Assembly (NCBI GenBank): GCA_022647725.1
Contig: JALCLG010000001.1
Coordinates: 440,931-504,930 of the forward strand
Source: Bacilli bacterium
GTDB taxonomy: Bacteria; Bacillota_I; Bacilli_A; RFN20; CAG-288
DNA: 64,000 bases
Direction of reading: 5' to 3'
Position 1 is the first letter of the stretch, and every line of letters begins with the position of its first letter. A model generated the notes under the pieces. It was not told the origin of the DNA and ran no database searches. It worked only from the letters and a program-made list of their open reading frames with translations. Position numbers and translations under genes: made by a program. Of the stretch, positions 43,557-53,130 are shown one piece after another.

Positions 43557-46109
43557 CTAATACAGACGGATGGCCATCGTGGTCTCCGTGATCTCAGAGC
43601 GGGTGACATCGAAGTCCAGGCTGACCTCCTTGCCGACCTCCAAAGGCTTGGGCTGACGTAAGGTCAGGGTCTTCTCCGTTCCGGTCTCATCCTTGTAGCT
43701 CAAGACGACATAGGTGACATCCCCGTAGTCGAGGTTATCCTTGACGACAGCCTTGAAGGCATTCTTCTTGGTCGAGAAACTATAGGCATCATGAGGCATA
43801 TCGACCCGGAAATCCTTCGAGAAGACCCGGGTTCCCAAACCCTGGATCAGCTTGTTGGAGATGATATCGCTCGTCAAAGCATAGTAGCCGCCCGGCAGAC
43901 CTAAGAAGAACACCAGTCCGGCCCGTTCGACAGCCGCCTTCTTCTCAGCCTCCAAAGCCTTGAGAGTCTTCTGGTGGCTCTTTTCCAGATACGCTAACGG
44001 ATTCTTAGCCCGGTTGGCCTCGGCCTTGCTGTCCTTGATCTCCTTGGAAATCAGATCAATCTGCCGTCGGGCATTGGCCTTCTCCGACGAGACCTTGGAA
44101 TCATAATCCATGGTCAGCTTGGTTAAGCTCCGCTCCAAGGTATTCTCCTTGTCGCTGGGGAAGTTGTCCTTGAAGATATGGTATTCGTCGCTGCGCCGCT
44201 TCAAGGCATCCTTATCCTTGTTGTGCTCCTTGAAAGCTTTGTACTCCTGCTCCTCCTTGGCTTTCTTATCCGCAAAGAGGGCATTGTTCTCACTGGCGAT
44301 CTTCTTCTTGTCGGCGTTATAGGTAGCCTTCAGATCCGCTAACGTCTTCTTGGAAGCCACCTTGATGGCCTGGATCTTCGTCTTGTTGGCAGCCAGGACC
44401 TGGTTGTACTTGGTTAAGGCCTTGCTGGCCTCTTCCTGAGCCTTGCCGTCACTAAGGCTTAGCTTCTCCTTCTCATAGGTCTGGTTCTCTAATACGATCT
44501 TGGCATCCATGAAAGACTTGGCTGCCTGAATCTTGTCGTCACGGAACTTGACGAACTCCGAATCATTGTCCTTGCTGATGACGGTCTGATAGTTATAGAA
44601 GAGAGCCTGGAAGCTGTCTAAGGCAGCTAAAGGCTGGAAGAGAACCTTCTCACCCTCTTTCAGGGTAACCCGGGTCAGATCAAAGGAGACATGGACGGGT
44701 GTCTTGGCCGGATAGGCTTTATCCGCGATGGCAAAGAAGACCCGGTCTCCGGCCAAGAGATGGACGAGGTTTGTCTGATTGATGACTTCGGTTAAAAGGA
44801 CCGTAGCCGGAATGCCATTCTCCGTAAGATGGACGGCATCGGTCGGAACCTGAAGCTCCGCACTCTCGACATCCTTGACGGCTAAGGCCTTGGGTAAGTT
44901 CAGGGTTGATCCTAAGACGGAAACGACATTGGCTTTGACAGCGACCGAAAGGGAGTTGTAGCTAGGAATCCGCGGAACGATGGTCTCCTCAGACTGACTG
45001 TCGAAGAAGTAGGCATGATCCATATCCAGAACCACTGAAATCACCTGACCCGGCTTCACGTCGCCGGCCTCCTTGACCTTGACGATGAGGTTGCCCTCCT
45101 TCTCCGCGGAGATATCCTCCTCAGCGAGATTCAGGGAACCATAGATCAGACATTCGCTGCCCAGCTCCTCAAAGTGGGAAACCTTCAGTGGCATCGCATT
45201 GGCCTCGCCCGGAGCTGCCAGACGGACATGCTCGCAGCGGATACCCATCGTGATGGCATGCTTCCCATCCAAATAGCTCGGCAGAAGCTTAATCAGAGTA
45301 TTGTAGGAGACGGATAACGAAGCCTTGTTGCAGGTTAAATCGACCTTAACATTTTCTCCGTTACGGGTCAGAGCGACCGAGAAGAAGTTCATCTGCGGCG
45401 TGCCGATGAAACCAGCCACGAACTTGTTGGCCGGATAGTTGTAGAGGTTCTTCGGGGTATCGACCTGCTGGATCATTCCCTTCTTCATGACGACCACCCG
45501 ATCACCTAAGGTCATAGCTTCGACCTGATCGTGAGTGACATAAATGAAGGTCGTCTTCAGCTTCTGGTGAAGCTTGGCGATTTCGGTTCTCATCTGCGTT
45601 CTCAGCTTGGCATCAAGGTTGCTTAAAGGCTCATCCAGCAGCATGACTTTGGGATCCCGCAAGATGGCTCGGCCTAAGGCAACCCGCTGTCTCTGACCAC
45701 CCGACATGGCCTTCGGCTTCCGGTCCAGATATTCTTGGATGCCTAAGATATCGGCAGCCCAGAGCACCTTCTCCTGAATCACGTCTTCCGGAACATGGCG
45801 GAGTCTTAGACCGAAGGCCATGTTCTCGTAGACGGACATATGGGGATAGAGAGCATAGTTCTGGAAAACCATCGCGATATCCCGGTCCTTGGGCTCGACA
45901 TCATTGACGATCTGGTTGTCGATGTAAAGCTCACCGGCCGTGATATCCTCCAGGCCGGCAATCATTCTTAACGTCGTTGATTTGCCGCAGCCCGAAGGTC
46001 CGACAAAGACGATGAACTCTCCGTTTTCGATATCGAGGGAGATATCGTTGACGGCCTTGGTCCCGTTAGGGTAGATCTTATAAATGTGTTCCAGTTTCAG
46101 ACTTGCCAT
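43557..46109 (-). CDS. malK: giant MalK-type ABC ATPase with coiled-coil insertion
   Basis: An 850-aa protein, more than twice the usual 370. Residues 1-235 are a normal sugar-import ATPase: Walker A GPSGCGKST (about 38-46), Q-loop, signature MSGGQRQRVALGRAI, Walker B VMLLDEPLSNLDA, H-loop YVTHDQVEAM. Residues 240-360 hold a regulatory TOBE region. Residues about 370-505 are another beta-rich domain. About 510-745 is a long Lys/Glu/Ala-rich coiled coil (KKTLADLKATYNADKKKIAS and similar). A short hydrophobic stretch (VFFLGLPGGYYAL) follows, and the last 80 residues look like a second TOBE-type half. The ATPase would energise MalF/MalG. The insertion is unusual; see findings. Confidence 0.93.
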   Translation of the reverse strand: MASLKLEHIYKIYPNGTKAVNDISLDIENGEFIVFVGPSGCGKSTTLRMIAGLEDITAGELYIDNQIVNDVEPKDRDIAMVFQNYALYPHMSVYENMAFGLRLRHVPEDVIQEKVLWAADILGIQEYLDRKPKAMSGGQRQRVALGRAILRDPKVMLLDEPLSNLDAKLRTQMRTEIAKLHQKLKTTFIYVTHDQVEAMTLGDRVVVMKKGMIQQVDTPKNLYNYPANKFVAGFIGTPQMNFFSVALTRNGENVKVDLTCNKASLSVSYNTLIKLLPSYLDGKHAITMGIRCEHVRLAAPGEANAMPLKVSHFEELGSECLIYGSLNLAEEDISAEKEGNLIVKVKEAGDVKPGQVISVVLDMDHAYFFDSQSEETIVPRIPSYNSLSVAVKANVVSVLGSTLNLPKALAVKDVESAELQVPTDAVHLTENGIPATVLLTEVINQTNLVHLLAGDRVFFAIADKAYPAKTPVHVSFDLTRVTLKEGEKVLFQPLAALDSFQALFYNYQTVISKDNDSEFVKFRDDKIQAAKSFMDAKIVLENQTYEKEKLSLSDGKAQEEASKALTKYNQVLAANKTKIQAIKVASKKTLADLKATYNADKKKIASENNALFADKKAKEEQEYKAFKEHNKDKDALKRRSDEYHIFKDNFPSDKENTLERSLTKLTMDYDSKVSSEKANARRQIDLISKEIKDSKAEANRAKNPLAYLEKSHQKTLKALEAEKKAAVERAGLVFFLGLPGGYYALTSDIISNKLIQGLGTRVFSKDFRVDMPHDAYSFSTKKNAFKAVVKDNLDYGDVTYVVLSYKDETGTEKTLTLRQPKPLEVGKEVSLDFDVTRSEITETTMAIRLY

Positions 46110-46133
46110 AATCGTTTTTCTCCTTTCGATAGG

Positions 46134-47822
46134 TTAAGCCAGGAAGACCATCCCGTAGCTGGGGATGGCAAGGCTTGTATCGGACTGACTGACATCATCG
46201 TTCGGATCTAAGACTAAGGAGGCTTTGACTGCTTTTCCACTTGGCATAGCGATCGTCATCGTATCCGTCGGTGAGAAATTGATGAGAACCTGCAAGGAGG
46301 TATCCTTATAGGTCTTGGTAAGGGAGAGAAGAGAAGTATTGCTGTCTTTATTGACGAGGCTATCGGTAGCATTCGTCGGATCGAAGCTTCCATGACTGAG
46401 AGCCGGCAAGGCATTGCGGAGAAGATTGGCTTTCCTGACGTAGTTGAGGATGGAACCCGGATCGGCTGACTGCGTTTTGCTGTCCGGATAGTATTCCGTC
46501 TGCATCTGGGAGGTGGAGACATCGATGCATTCGCCTTCATGGGTCGTATCATCCCAGTAGTAGTGCGTCCGGTAGTTCCCGTCGGAGACAGGAGAATTGT
46601 TGGAGCTGGTCATACCGATCTCATCGCCGTAGTAGGTGAAGGTAGCGCCACTGATCATGGCTAGCAGTCCGTATTGGAATTTCGTCTTCTCGGGGCTCTT
46701 GGCCTTGGTCGCGCGAGGGATGTCGTGATTGTCTAAGAAGGGTGCCGCAATTCCGGTTCCGACCGTATCGAGAAGCTTCTTCAATCCGGAGAGATAGGTC
46801 AATTTATCATCCTGGAGGCTGGTGAAGATAAAGGAATCCGGACTGGATGTGGCTCCCGGGAAGTAGAAGAAGGAATCAATCCCGGAGGCATAGTAGTCTT
46901 TGATGATGCTGGCCCCTTTGAAGCATTCCCCGACGACATAGGCATCAGGGTTGTTGGCTTTCACCATGGTTTTGAAGCGGGAGAGCACCTGGACATTCTT
47001 GGCCGTATTCTCGTAGTAATAGTAGGTGGTGGCATCCAGACGGAAGCCATCCACGAGAACCTCTTTCATATAGTAGTCAATCACCGACTGGACCAGGGTA
47101 TAGCTGAGCTCTTCGTCATAGTTGAGTTCCGGCATATCCGAGGAGAAGTTGCCTTCATAGTAGAAGTCATTTCCGCCGGCTCGGTAATAGGCGTTGATCT
47201 TACCCGTGCTGGCGGCATTTCTGGCATCTTCCTCGCTGTCGAAGAAGACATAGAGATCCTGATAGTGGCTTTCTTCTTCCGTTAAGGTCTCGCCTTTCAG
47301 CTTCTTCTGATGAGCCAGCTCAGCCTTGCTGAACCATTCAATGTTTCTGCCCGTATGGTTGAAGACGCCATCCAGGATCACTTTGATGCCTAACTGATGA
47401 GCATCCTTAACCAACTTCTTAAGATCATCCATCGTCCCGAACTCGGGATCGATGGTGAAGTAGTCATCCGTGTTGTATTTGTGCTCGGAGCTGGACTTGA
47501 AGATGGGCGTCAGCCAGAGTCCGGTAAAGCCCAGATCCCGGAGATAGGATAATTTGGAGTCGATGCCATTGAGGTCACCGACCTGATCGCCGTTGGAATC
47601 ACAGAAAGAGCGGACAAAGATCTCATACCAGGAACGGGAATTGTCGCCCACGATATCCTCTTTCAAGGAAGAAACGGAGGTGGAGACAGCGGTAGAGGCA
47701 CTTGTCGCCTGGGAGACACTATCTGTCAATGTGCTTCCAGCCGTGTTCAAAGAGGAACCTGTCGTATGGCAGGCCTGTAAGAGAAGAGCGCTCATCACCA
47801 GGATCCTTTCAACGTGTCTCAT
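46134..47822 (-). CDS. GH13 alpha-amylase, lipoprotein
   Basis: A 562-aa surface enzyme that hydrolyses starch or maltodextrins outside the cell. The signal ends MSALLLQAC (lipobox), so it is membrane-anchored, and a Ser/Thr linker follows. The catalytic GH13 barrel shows DGVFNHTG, DGFRLDAT (nucleophile Asp in RLDA), VVGECFKG (general acid Glu) and FLDNHDIPR (NHD, third acid). The all-beta C-terminal domain begins near residue 470. It starts 5 bp after malG and ends 24 bp before malK, in the middle of the operon, so its products go directly to the importer. Confidence 0.95.
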   Translation of the reverse strand: MRHVERILVMSALLLQACHTTGSSLNTAGSTLTDSVSQATSASTAVSTSVSSLKEDIVGDNSRSWYEIFVRSFCDSNGDQVGDLNGIDSKLSYLRDLGFTGLWLTPIFKSSSEHKYNTDDYFTIDPEFGTMDDLKKLVKDAHQLGIKVILDGVFNHTGRNIEWFSKAELAHQKKLKGETLTEEESHYQDLYVFFDSEEDARNAASTGKINAYYRAGGNDFYYEGNFSSDMPELNYDEELSYTLVQSVIDYYMKEVLVDGFRLDATTYYYYENTAKNVQVLSRFKTMVKANNPDAYVVGECFKGASIIKDYYASGIDSFFYFPGATSSPDSFIFTSLQDDKLTYLSGLKKLLDTVGTGIAAPFLDNHDIPRATKAKSPEKTKFQYGLLAMISGATFTYYGDEIGMTSSNNSPVSDGNYRTHYYWDDTTHEGECIDVSTSQMQTEYYPDSKTQSADPGSILNYVRKANLLRNALPALSHGSFDPTNATDSLVNKDSNTSLLSLTKTYKDTSLQVLINFSPTDTMTIAMPSGKAVKASLVLDPNDDVSQSDTSLAIPSYGMVFLA

Positions 47823-47827
47823 GGACT

Positions 47828-48730
47828 TTAACCTTTGACGGCACCGCCTGTAATACCTTCGACGTAATACTTCTGCAGCCAGAAGAACAAAGCGACAATC
47901 GGAATGGAGATGAAGACACCGCCGGCACAGAAGACATTGAAGTAGCTGGAGATATAGGAGATGCCAAGCATGGTCTGCATACCGACAGCCACCGTCATCA
48001 TGCTGGTGTTGCCGCCGGCAAGGTAACTGGCCATCATGAAGTCGCCCCAGGGAGCGGTGAAGGCAATCAAGGCAGTATAGACGACAATCGGCTTGCTCAG
48101 GGGCATGATGACCTTGAAGAAGATGGTGTTCTTGTTGGCCCCATCGATCATGGCTGCCTCATCCAGCGACTTAGGAATCGTATCGAAGAAGCCTTTGGCG
48201 ATGTAGTACTGCATCGCGCTGGAGGCAACATAGATCAGAATCAAGGAGTAGATGCTCTGCTGCAGTCCGCCCAGTTTCAGGATGAAGTAGATGATGATCA
48301 TGCTTAAGAAGGAGGGGAACATGCCTAAGACCAGAATCAGCTTCATCAGCGGTTTTCTCAGTTTGAAGCGAAGCCGGGAGAAGGCGTAGCTGGTGCCTAG
48401 GACCATCACGGTCTCGACAACCGTCGTGATGATGGCAATGGCTAAGGTATTGAGATACCACTTCCAGAACGGCATCGTCTTATCGGTGAAGAGGCGGACA
48501 TAGTTGTTGAAGGTCCAGCCCGGCTGTCCGGCCGCCGGATTCTGGACAGGGAAGAAGTAGCTCGGGGCATAACTGCTGGCAAAGGACTGACCGATCAGAT
48601 ACAAAAACGGAATCAGCCAGATGACGGACATGATGATCAAGAAGATATAAACGATGACATTCCGGGTGACGACAGCTCGCTTATGCGAGCGATAGCCCTT
48701 GCGGGCATTGGCTTGTGTTAAGGCTGTCAT
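47828..48730 (-). CDS. malG: maltodextrin ABC transporter permease, MalG-like
   Basis: A 300-aa permease with six helices and the EAA loop (EAAMIDGANKNTIFFKVIMPLSKP) that docks on MalK. I chose the ATG at 48730 (MTALTQ) because GAGG lies upstream and it directly follows the malF stop; the upstream ATG at 48781 lies inside malF without a ribosome site. It forms a heterodimer with MalF. Confidence 0.93.
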   Translation of the reverse strand: MTALTQANARKGYRSHKRAVVTRNVIVYIFLIIMSVIWLIPFLYLIGQSFASSYAPSYFFPVQNPAAGQPGWTFNNYVRLFTDKTMPFWKWYLNTLAIAIITTVVETVMVLGTSYAFSRLRFKLRKPLMKLILVLGMFPSFLSMIIIYFILKLGGLQQSIYSLILIYVASSAMQYYIAKGFFDTIPKSLDEAAMIDGANKNTIFFKVIMPLSKPIVVYTALIAFTAPWGDFMMASYLAGGNTSMMTVAVGMQTMLGISYISSYFNVFCAGGVFISIPIVALFFWLQKYYVEGITGGAVKG

Positions 48731-48731
48731 A

Positions 48732-50288
48732 TTACTGGAATTCCTCCTCATCCTGGACCGACTTCGAGTTGTTGTAAGCAATCAAAGAGAAGAAGGCAAC
48801 GACGACGAAGATCAATAAGCCGATGACCGAGGCCATGCCGTAATCCTTGGTCGGCGACGACACGGTCATCTTGTAAAGCCAGGTAATCAGAAGATCCGTT
48901 CTTCCTAAGCCGGCCGAGATGACGCTTAAGGGGACACCGGAACCCAACTCGTAGACCGGGTTACCGCCCGAGAGGAAGTAGATGACGTTGAAGTTGTTGA
49001 TGTTGCCGACAAACTGACTGATCAGATAAGGGGTCGTGACAAAGAGCATGTAGGGAAGGGTGATCTTGAAGTACATCTTAGCCGGACTCGCACCATCGAT
49101 ACGCGCGGATTCATAGAGATCCTCGGGAATATTCATCAACAGACCGGAGCACATCAGCATCGTATACGGAATACCGACCCAGGTGTTGAGGATGATGATC
49201 ATCACCTTGGCTAGCCACTGATCGGAGAGGAACTTGATGGGGGTCTTGATCCAGCCCCAGTTGGTGAATAAGCCATTGACGACGCCATTGTCGCCGAACA
49301 TCTTGGAGATAAGGAGCAAGGAGATGAACTGCGGCACCGCGATGGTGGTGATGAGGACTGTCCGCCAGAGCTTCTTGAGCTTGATGCCTTTGATGTTGAT
49401 GATCATGGCCATGATCATGCCTAAGAAGTAGTTGGAGAAGGTAGCAAAGAAAGCCCAGCACAAGGTCCATAAGAGGACTTCGCCGAAGACTTTCAGGAAG
49501 TTTCCGCCGCTGGCGCTGGCGGAAGCCGAGAAGACATTGGAGAAGTTCTGCCAGCCGACCCAGTCTATCAAGGTGTTGGGGGTCAGATGGTTGTAGTTAT
49601 AATCCGTGAAGGCAATCATGATCATCATCACGATTGGGATGATCGTGAAGAGGACCAGTCCGCCGATCGGAACAAAGAGCAATGTCCGGTCATAGTTCTT
49701 GTCGAGCACATTCTTCAGGGTCTCCTGATCCCGGACGCCTTTGCCGACATAGCTCATCCGCTGCAACGTCAGAGAATCCTTGAGCTGGTTGTACCAAAGG
49801 AAGACAAAAGCCAGGATCAAGGCAATGGTAATCACCGAGTAAAGGAGGATGGTAAAGGAATTATCGTTGGTGATGGACATCTGGACTTCATCGGCACCGT
49901 TATAAGCCGTATAAGTTACGGTAGCTATCTGACCCAATGAGGGTAACTGAGCCAGGTTCGGGATACCGATCTTGGCCATGAAGAAGATGAAGAACAGCTC
50001 ATAGACAAAATAGAGGACACCACGGAAAATCTGATGGCGGGTCACCAGACCTAAGCCCATCAGTAAGAAGGAGAGTCTTGTCTTCCAGTCCCCGTCCTTG
50101 GCACAGCTACCCAGGGACTTGAAAACACCTTCCGTCGATTGGACGGCTTTGCGGGTCTTCTGGGGAGTCTTCTTGAAAGCCGAAGCAATGCCTTTGGGGA
50201 TGGCCAAGCAGCCATTCTTGATCTTATAAAGCACTCGCTGAGGCTTGGACAAGGACAGATATTCCAGTTCACTGTCGAGACTTGCCAT
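48732..50288 (-). CDS. malF: maltodextrin ABC transporter permease, MalF-like
   Basis: A 518-aa membrane subunit. Start at ATG 50288 (MASLDSE), which has AAAAAGGAGG just upstream; the first ATG at 50348 lies inside the intergenic hairpin. It has a long soluble N-terminal part of about 90 residues, then eight or so helices with a large extracellular P2-like loop. The EAA loop (ESARIDGASPAKMYFKITLPYM) near residue 410 contacts MalK. Longer than MalG, as usual for MalF. Second gene of the operon. Confidence 0.93.
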   Translation of the reverse strand: MASLDSELEYLSLSKPQRVLYKIKNGCLAIPKGIASAFKKTPQKTRKAVQSTEGVFKSLGSCAKDGDWKTRLSFLLMGLGLVTRHQIFRGVLYFVYELFFIFFMAKIGIPNLAQLPSLGQIATVTYTAYNGADEVQMSITNDNSFTILLYSVITIALILAFVFLWYNQLKDSLTLQRMSYVGKGVRDQETLKNVLDKNYDRTLLFVPIGGLVLFTIIPIVMMIMIAFTDYNYNHLTPNTLIDWVGWQNFSNVFSASASASGGNFLKVFGEVLLWTLCWAFFATFSNYFLGMIMAMIINIKGIKLKKLWRTVLITTIAVPQFISLLLISKMFGDNGVVNGLFTNWGWIKTPIKFLSDQWLAKVMIIILNTWVGIPYTMLMCSGLLMNIPEDLYESARIDGASPAKMYFKITLPYMLFVTTPYLISQFVGNINNFNVIYFLSGGNPVYELGSGVPLSVISAGLGRTDLLITWLYKMTVSSPTKDYGMASVIGLLIFVVVAFFSLIAYNNSKSVQDEEEFQ

Positions 50289-50329
50289 GTCTTTTTCCTC
50301 CTTTTTGTCGTGTCTTTTTAAATAAAAGA

Positions 50330-50361
50330 GTAGAACAGGGGTTTTCAAGCCCCTGTTCTAC
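50330..50361 (-). other. Strong intergenic hairpin between malE and malF
   Basis: GTAGAACAGGGG-ttttcaag-CCCCTGTTCTAC, a perfect 12-bp stem, followed on the minus strand by TCTTTTATTT. It probably stabilises the upstream malE mRNA and partly stops transcription, so that more binding protein than permease is made. Confidence 0.8.
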
Positions 50362-50389
50362 AATTTAGTCGGAAATTGAGATGTAGCGA

Positions 50390-51703
50390 CTAGGCAATCT
50401 TCTCAATGGCAGCGTTGAAGGTATCCAGCCAGCCCTGCAGCATGGTATCGGTGATGGTTTCGGTAGCGCCGGTGATGGAAGTGTAGAGGGCATCATAAGC
50501 CGACCAGCAGTTGGACGGGACAACGGTCTGAGCGACAGAATTGGCAACCTCGTTGGCAACAGCGACAACGGTCTGATCCGTAGAAATGGTCGGATCAGCA
50601 ACAGCAGTCTTGTCCAGAGGAGCCGTGGCGAAATCAGTGTAACGGGCAACCTGAGCATCCTTGGAAACAAGGTAAGCAGCGATCTTCTGATCCAAGGCAG
50701 CACGGACGGTGTCCTTAGCATAAGCACTCGGATTGATGCCATACATCTTGTAGCCTAAGAAGTTGTGGCAGGAAGCAGTCGTGCCATCCTGAGTGATGGT
50801 CGGAAGGTTCGTGGCAGCATAATGAGTGGTTAAGCCAGCCTTCATATCCGTATCTCTCCAGGAACCGGTCATGACAGAGCCAATACCATTGGCCTGAGTC
50901 GGAACCGGGCCGGAATCATCGGTGACGACGACATCCTTGTTCTGGATGAGGCCGACAAGAGCCTTGGCAGCCTTTAAGCCATTGGCACCATTGAAATCGG
51001 CTTTGATGCTGCCGATAGCCTTACCGGTATCATCGAGGCTAATGGTCCACTTGGCACCAAAGGTGGAAAGGAACGGAATGCCATACCAGGAGTTCTTCAC
51101 CGAATAGTTGGTCTTGAGACTGGCAGCCTTGTTGGCAGCGATGAGGGTTTCCATCGATTTTGCCTGAGCGGCGGAAACATACTCGTTGTTGTAATACATA
51201 AAGAAAGTATTGGTCGTGAAGGGATAAGCATAGCAGCCGGCATCGCCTAAGCTGGCGGCATCGACAACGGCCTGACCCATATTGGTGACCATCGAGGTGA
51301 CGTTAGCGGCAGAAACCTTAGCTAAGGCGCCCTGTTTGACAAGGTTCAGAAGCTTATCGCCGGCGAAGGCATAGACATCCGGACCGGTCGACCAATCCGC
51401 GACCTTGCTATCAGCATCACTCTCTTCGAGGTTGTACGCCTCAACCTTGACGTTAGTGTAGCCTAAGCCTTTGACATAATTGGCAACATTGGTGACAACC
51501 TTGGCAACCTGTTTAGCCGGTGAACCGACCTTAACAGTGAAGTTATAGGAAGTCAGATCTTCCGTGGAGGTGGAAACAACCGTGGAAGTAGATGTTGAGG
51601 TGGCAGTAGATGCGACCGACGTGGAAGCAGTGCCGCTCTTGCAGCCTGCTAATCCCATCACAGCAACAAACGCTAACGACCCGACTTTTAACAGCTTTTT
51701 CAT
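50390..51703 (-). CDS. malE: maltose/maltodextrin-binding lipoprotein, MalE-like
   Basis: A 437-aa extracellular solute-binding protein. I use the ATG at 51703 (MKKLLKVGSLAFVAVMGLAGC), with CGGAGG 9 nt upstream; an ATG at 51727 has none. After the LAGC lipobox comes a Thr/Ser spacer (VASTATSTSTSTVVSTST). The mature part has family 1 SBP features (SADVYAFAGDKLLNLVKQGAL, SWRDTDMKAG, INPSAYAKDTVRAA) and a C-terminal helix set. It delivers maltodextrins to MalF/MalG. First gene of the operon, preceded by a long leader with a cre-like site. Confidence 0.93.
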   Translation of the reverse strand: MKKLLKVGSLAFVAVMGLAGCKSGTASTSVASTATSTSTSTVVSTSTEDLTSYNFTVKVGSPAKQVAKVVTNVANYVKGLGYTNVKVEAYNLEESDADSKVADWSTGPDVYAFAGDKLLNLVKQGALAKVSAANVTSMVTNMGQAVVDAASLGDAGCYAYPFTTNTFFMYYNNEYVSAAQAKSMETLIAANKAASLKTNYSVKNSWYGIPFLSTFGAKWTISLDDTGKAIGSIKADFNGANGLKAAKALVGLIQNKDVVVTDDSGPVPTQANGIGSVMTGSWRDTDMKAGLTTHYAATNLPTITQDGTTASCHNFLGYKMYGINPSAYAKDTVRAALDQKIAAYLVSKDAQVARYTDFATAPLDKTAVADPTISTDQTVVAVANEVANSVAQTVVPSNCWSAYDALYTSITGATETITDTMLQGWLDTFNAAIEKIA

Positions 51704-51981
51704 TTTTTTGGTCCTCCGATTTAACAAAAATGAATTAACAGGATGATATTCCCCTCATCCCAAGTGTCTTTACCTCAGATTGCTGCCCTTTCTCAGATGA
51801 GCCCTGTGTCTTCTCCCTGAGATGGCCTGTCTCAGGAAGAAAGCATAAGGATCAAGAAAGGAGGACGACAACTTAAGGAAAAGTGTGGATCTAGGAAGGG
51901 CTGAAGACTCTCGTTCAGTTTTCATGCATGAACTTCTGAGAAAAATAGGGAAGGTCATGCCAGAACGGGAGACAGTTCTTC
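51704..51981 (-). promoter_or_regulatory. Long leader of malE
   Basis: About 280 nt between the likely start of transcription and malE. It can form a hairpin CCTGAGA / TCTCAGG (51814-51836) and a repeated CTGAG pattern. It shows no resemblance that I can name to known riboswitches. Confidence 0.4.
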
Positions 51982-51995
51982 TTAAACCGCTTACA
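51982..51995. promoter_or_regulatory. cre-like site (CcpA) upstream of malE
   Basis: On the minus strand TGTAAGCGGTTTAA, which fits 13 of 14 positions of the cre consensus TGWNANCGNTNWCA. A TAAAAT -10 (51995-52000) touches it, so CcpA binding would block the promoter (catabolite repression of a maltodextrin operon). Confidence 0.55.
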
Positions 51996-52000
51996 TTTTA

Positions 52001-52592
52001 ATCAGTTTTTTAAAAAAGTAAAGAGGCTCGGAATTTTAATTTAAAATCAAAATATTATTTTTATCGTTTTAAAAATACCTTTATTTTAGCCTATATTTAA
52101 ATTTTTAAAATTATTTTTAATTCTAAATAATGTAAAGTGTTGTTACCATAATAATTTATATAAAAAACTGTTTTTGGATGATATTTTTCCCAAATTTGAA
52201 AACCACCTTTTTCTACACCCTTTTGGGCTAGATTATTCTTTTTTATAACTTTTTTTGAACTTTTTATGGACTTTTTAAAAGTGGTTTTTTGGTCAAAAAA
52301 TGAGTAAAAAGGGGTTCCACTAAAAAATATTTTTAAAAAATTTTAATGAAAATTTCAAGTTTGCCTCACCCTTTTGGGCTATATTTTATCTAATATTGGC
52401 TTTCCTTTCGGCATTTACGCAAACGGAAACAAAATCATCCGCCAAAAATAAAGTTTGCTTCTTTTTCTTCCGCTTTTCTGAATGAATACCCTTTCCCAAT
52501 GAAAAACCCCGGGTATGAGAACACACCCGGGGATAAGAAAATTCTGACGCCAGTTTCCTATAAGAACTGCTCTCGTCCCTGATTGCAGTCGA
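52001..52592. other. AT-rich intergenic region with a repeated 15-mer
   Basis: About 590 bp with no gene. CACCCTTTTGGGCTA occurs at 52216-52230 and again at 52367-52381, each followed by an AT-rich, -10-like stretch. An ACGCAAACGGAAAC half-site near 52417 faintly recalls LacI/MalR operators. A CCCGGG-type stem near 52507-52535 (aaccccgggta / acacccgggg) could end the next gene upstream. Confidence 0.45.
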
Positions 52593-52985
52593 CTAGTTCT
52601 TCATATCCTTAAAAGGATCGCAGCTTGCTTCCTTGCTTGGTTCGCCTAACGTGACTTCGACGGCACAGATCCTCCGTAAGGCGGCAAGGTTAGTTCTCTC
52701 CGTCGATGTCAGAGACCCCCGCAGGCCATTAACCAAGATTCTCTTGGTCGTATCCTTCTCCTTGACGATATCATCCATCATCGACTGATAGGTCCCTTTC
52801 TTCTTCTTCAGGTTCTCCTGAGCCAGGAAGAAGACATGGATGTTTTCCGGGTTCTTCCTCTTCAGAAGGTTATAGACATTCTCACGGAACGGACAGGCCA
52901 GAATAATATCATTCATCTTCTCAGAGACAGCATAGGCATAAGCCTCATCCACGTCCTTCACCTGCTTGTAACGAATTCTTTTCAT
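52593..52985 (-). CDS. hypothetical protein, 130 aa
   Basis: Cytoplasmic, no recognised family. The ATG at 52985 (MKRIRYKQVKDVDEAYAYAVSEK) has AGAGG 7 nt upstream; an ATG at 53012 would extend it by 9 residues. It has alternating helices and strands (IILACPFRENVYNLLKRKNP, IHVFFLAQENLKKK) and an acidic-basic pattern typical of a small alpha/beta protein. It lies alone between the mal region and cvpA. Confidence 0.75.
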   Translation of the reverse strand: MKRIRYKQVKDVDEAYAYAVSEKMNDIILACPFRENVYNLLKRKNPENIHVFFLAQENLKKKKGTYQSMMDDIVKEKDTTKRILVNGLRGSLTSTERTNLAALRRICAVEVTLGEPSKEASCDPFKDMKN

Positions 52986-53130
52986 GGTTGTTCCTCTTTC
53001 TTTAGCCACCATTTTAACCCTTATCCATCATGAATTTAAATGTTTTTTTGACACTATTTTTATACTTGTAAAAAACGGCACAAAAATTAGAAACGTTAAT
53101 TTCGTTTATCGTTTGAAAACCCGGGAAAAT

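Noticed and set aside
51770..51958. 62-aa ORF in the malE leader
   Set aside because: No ribosome site, Ser/Arg-rich random composition, located in a leader with hairpins.
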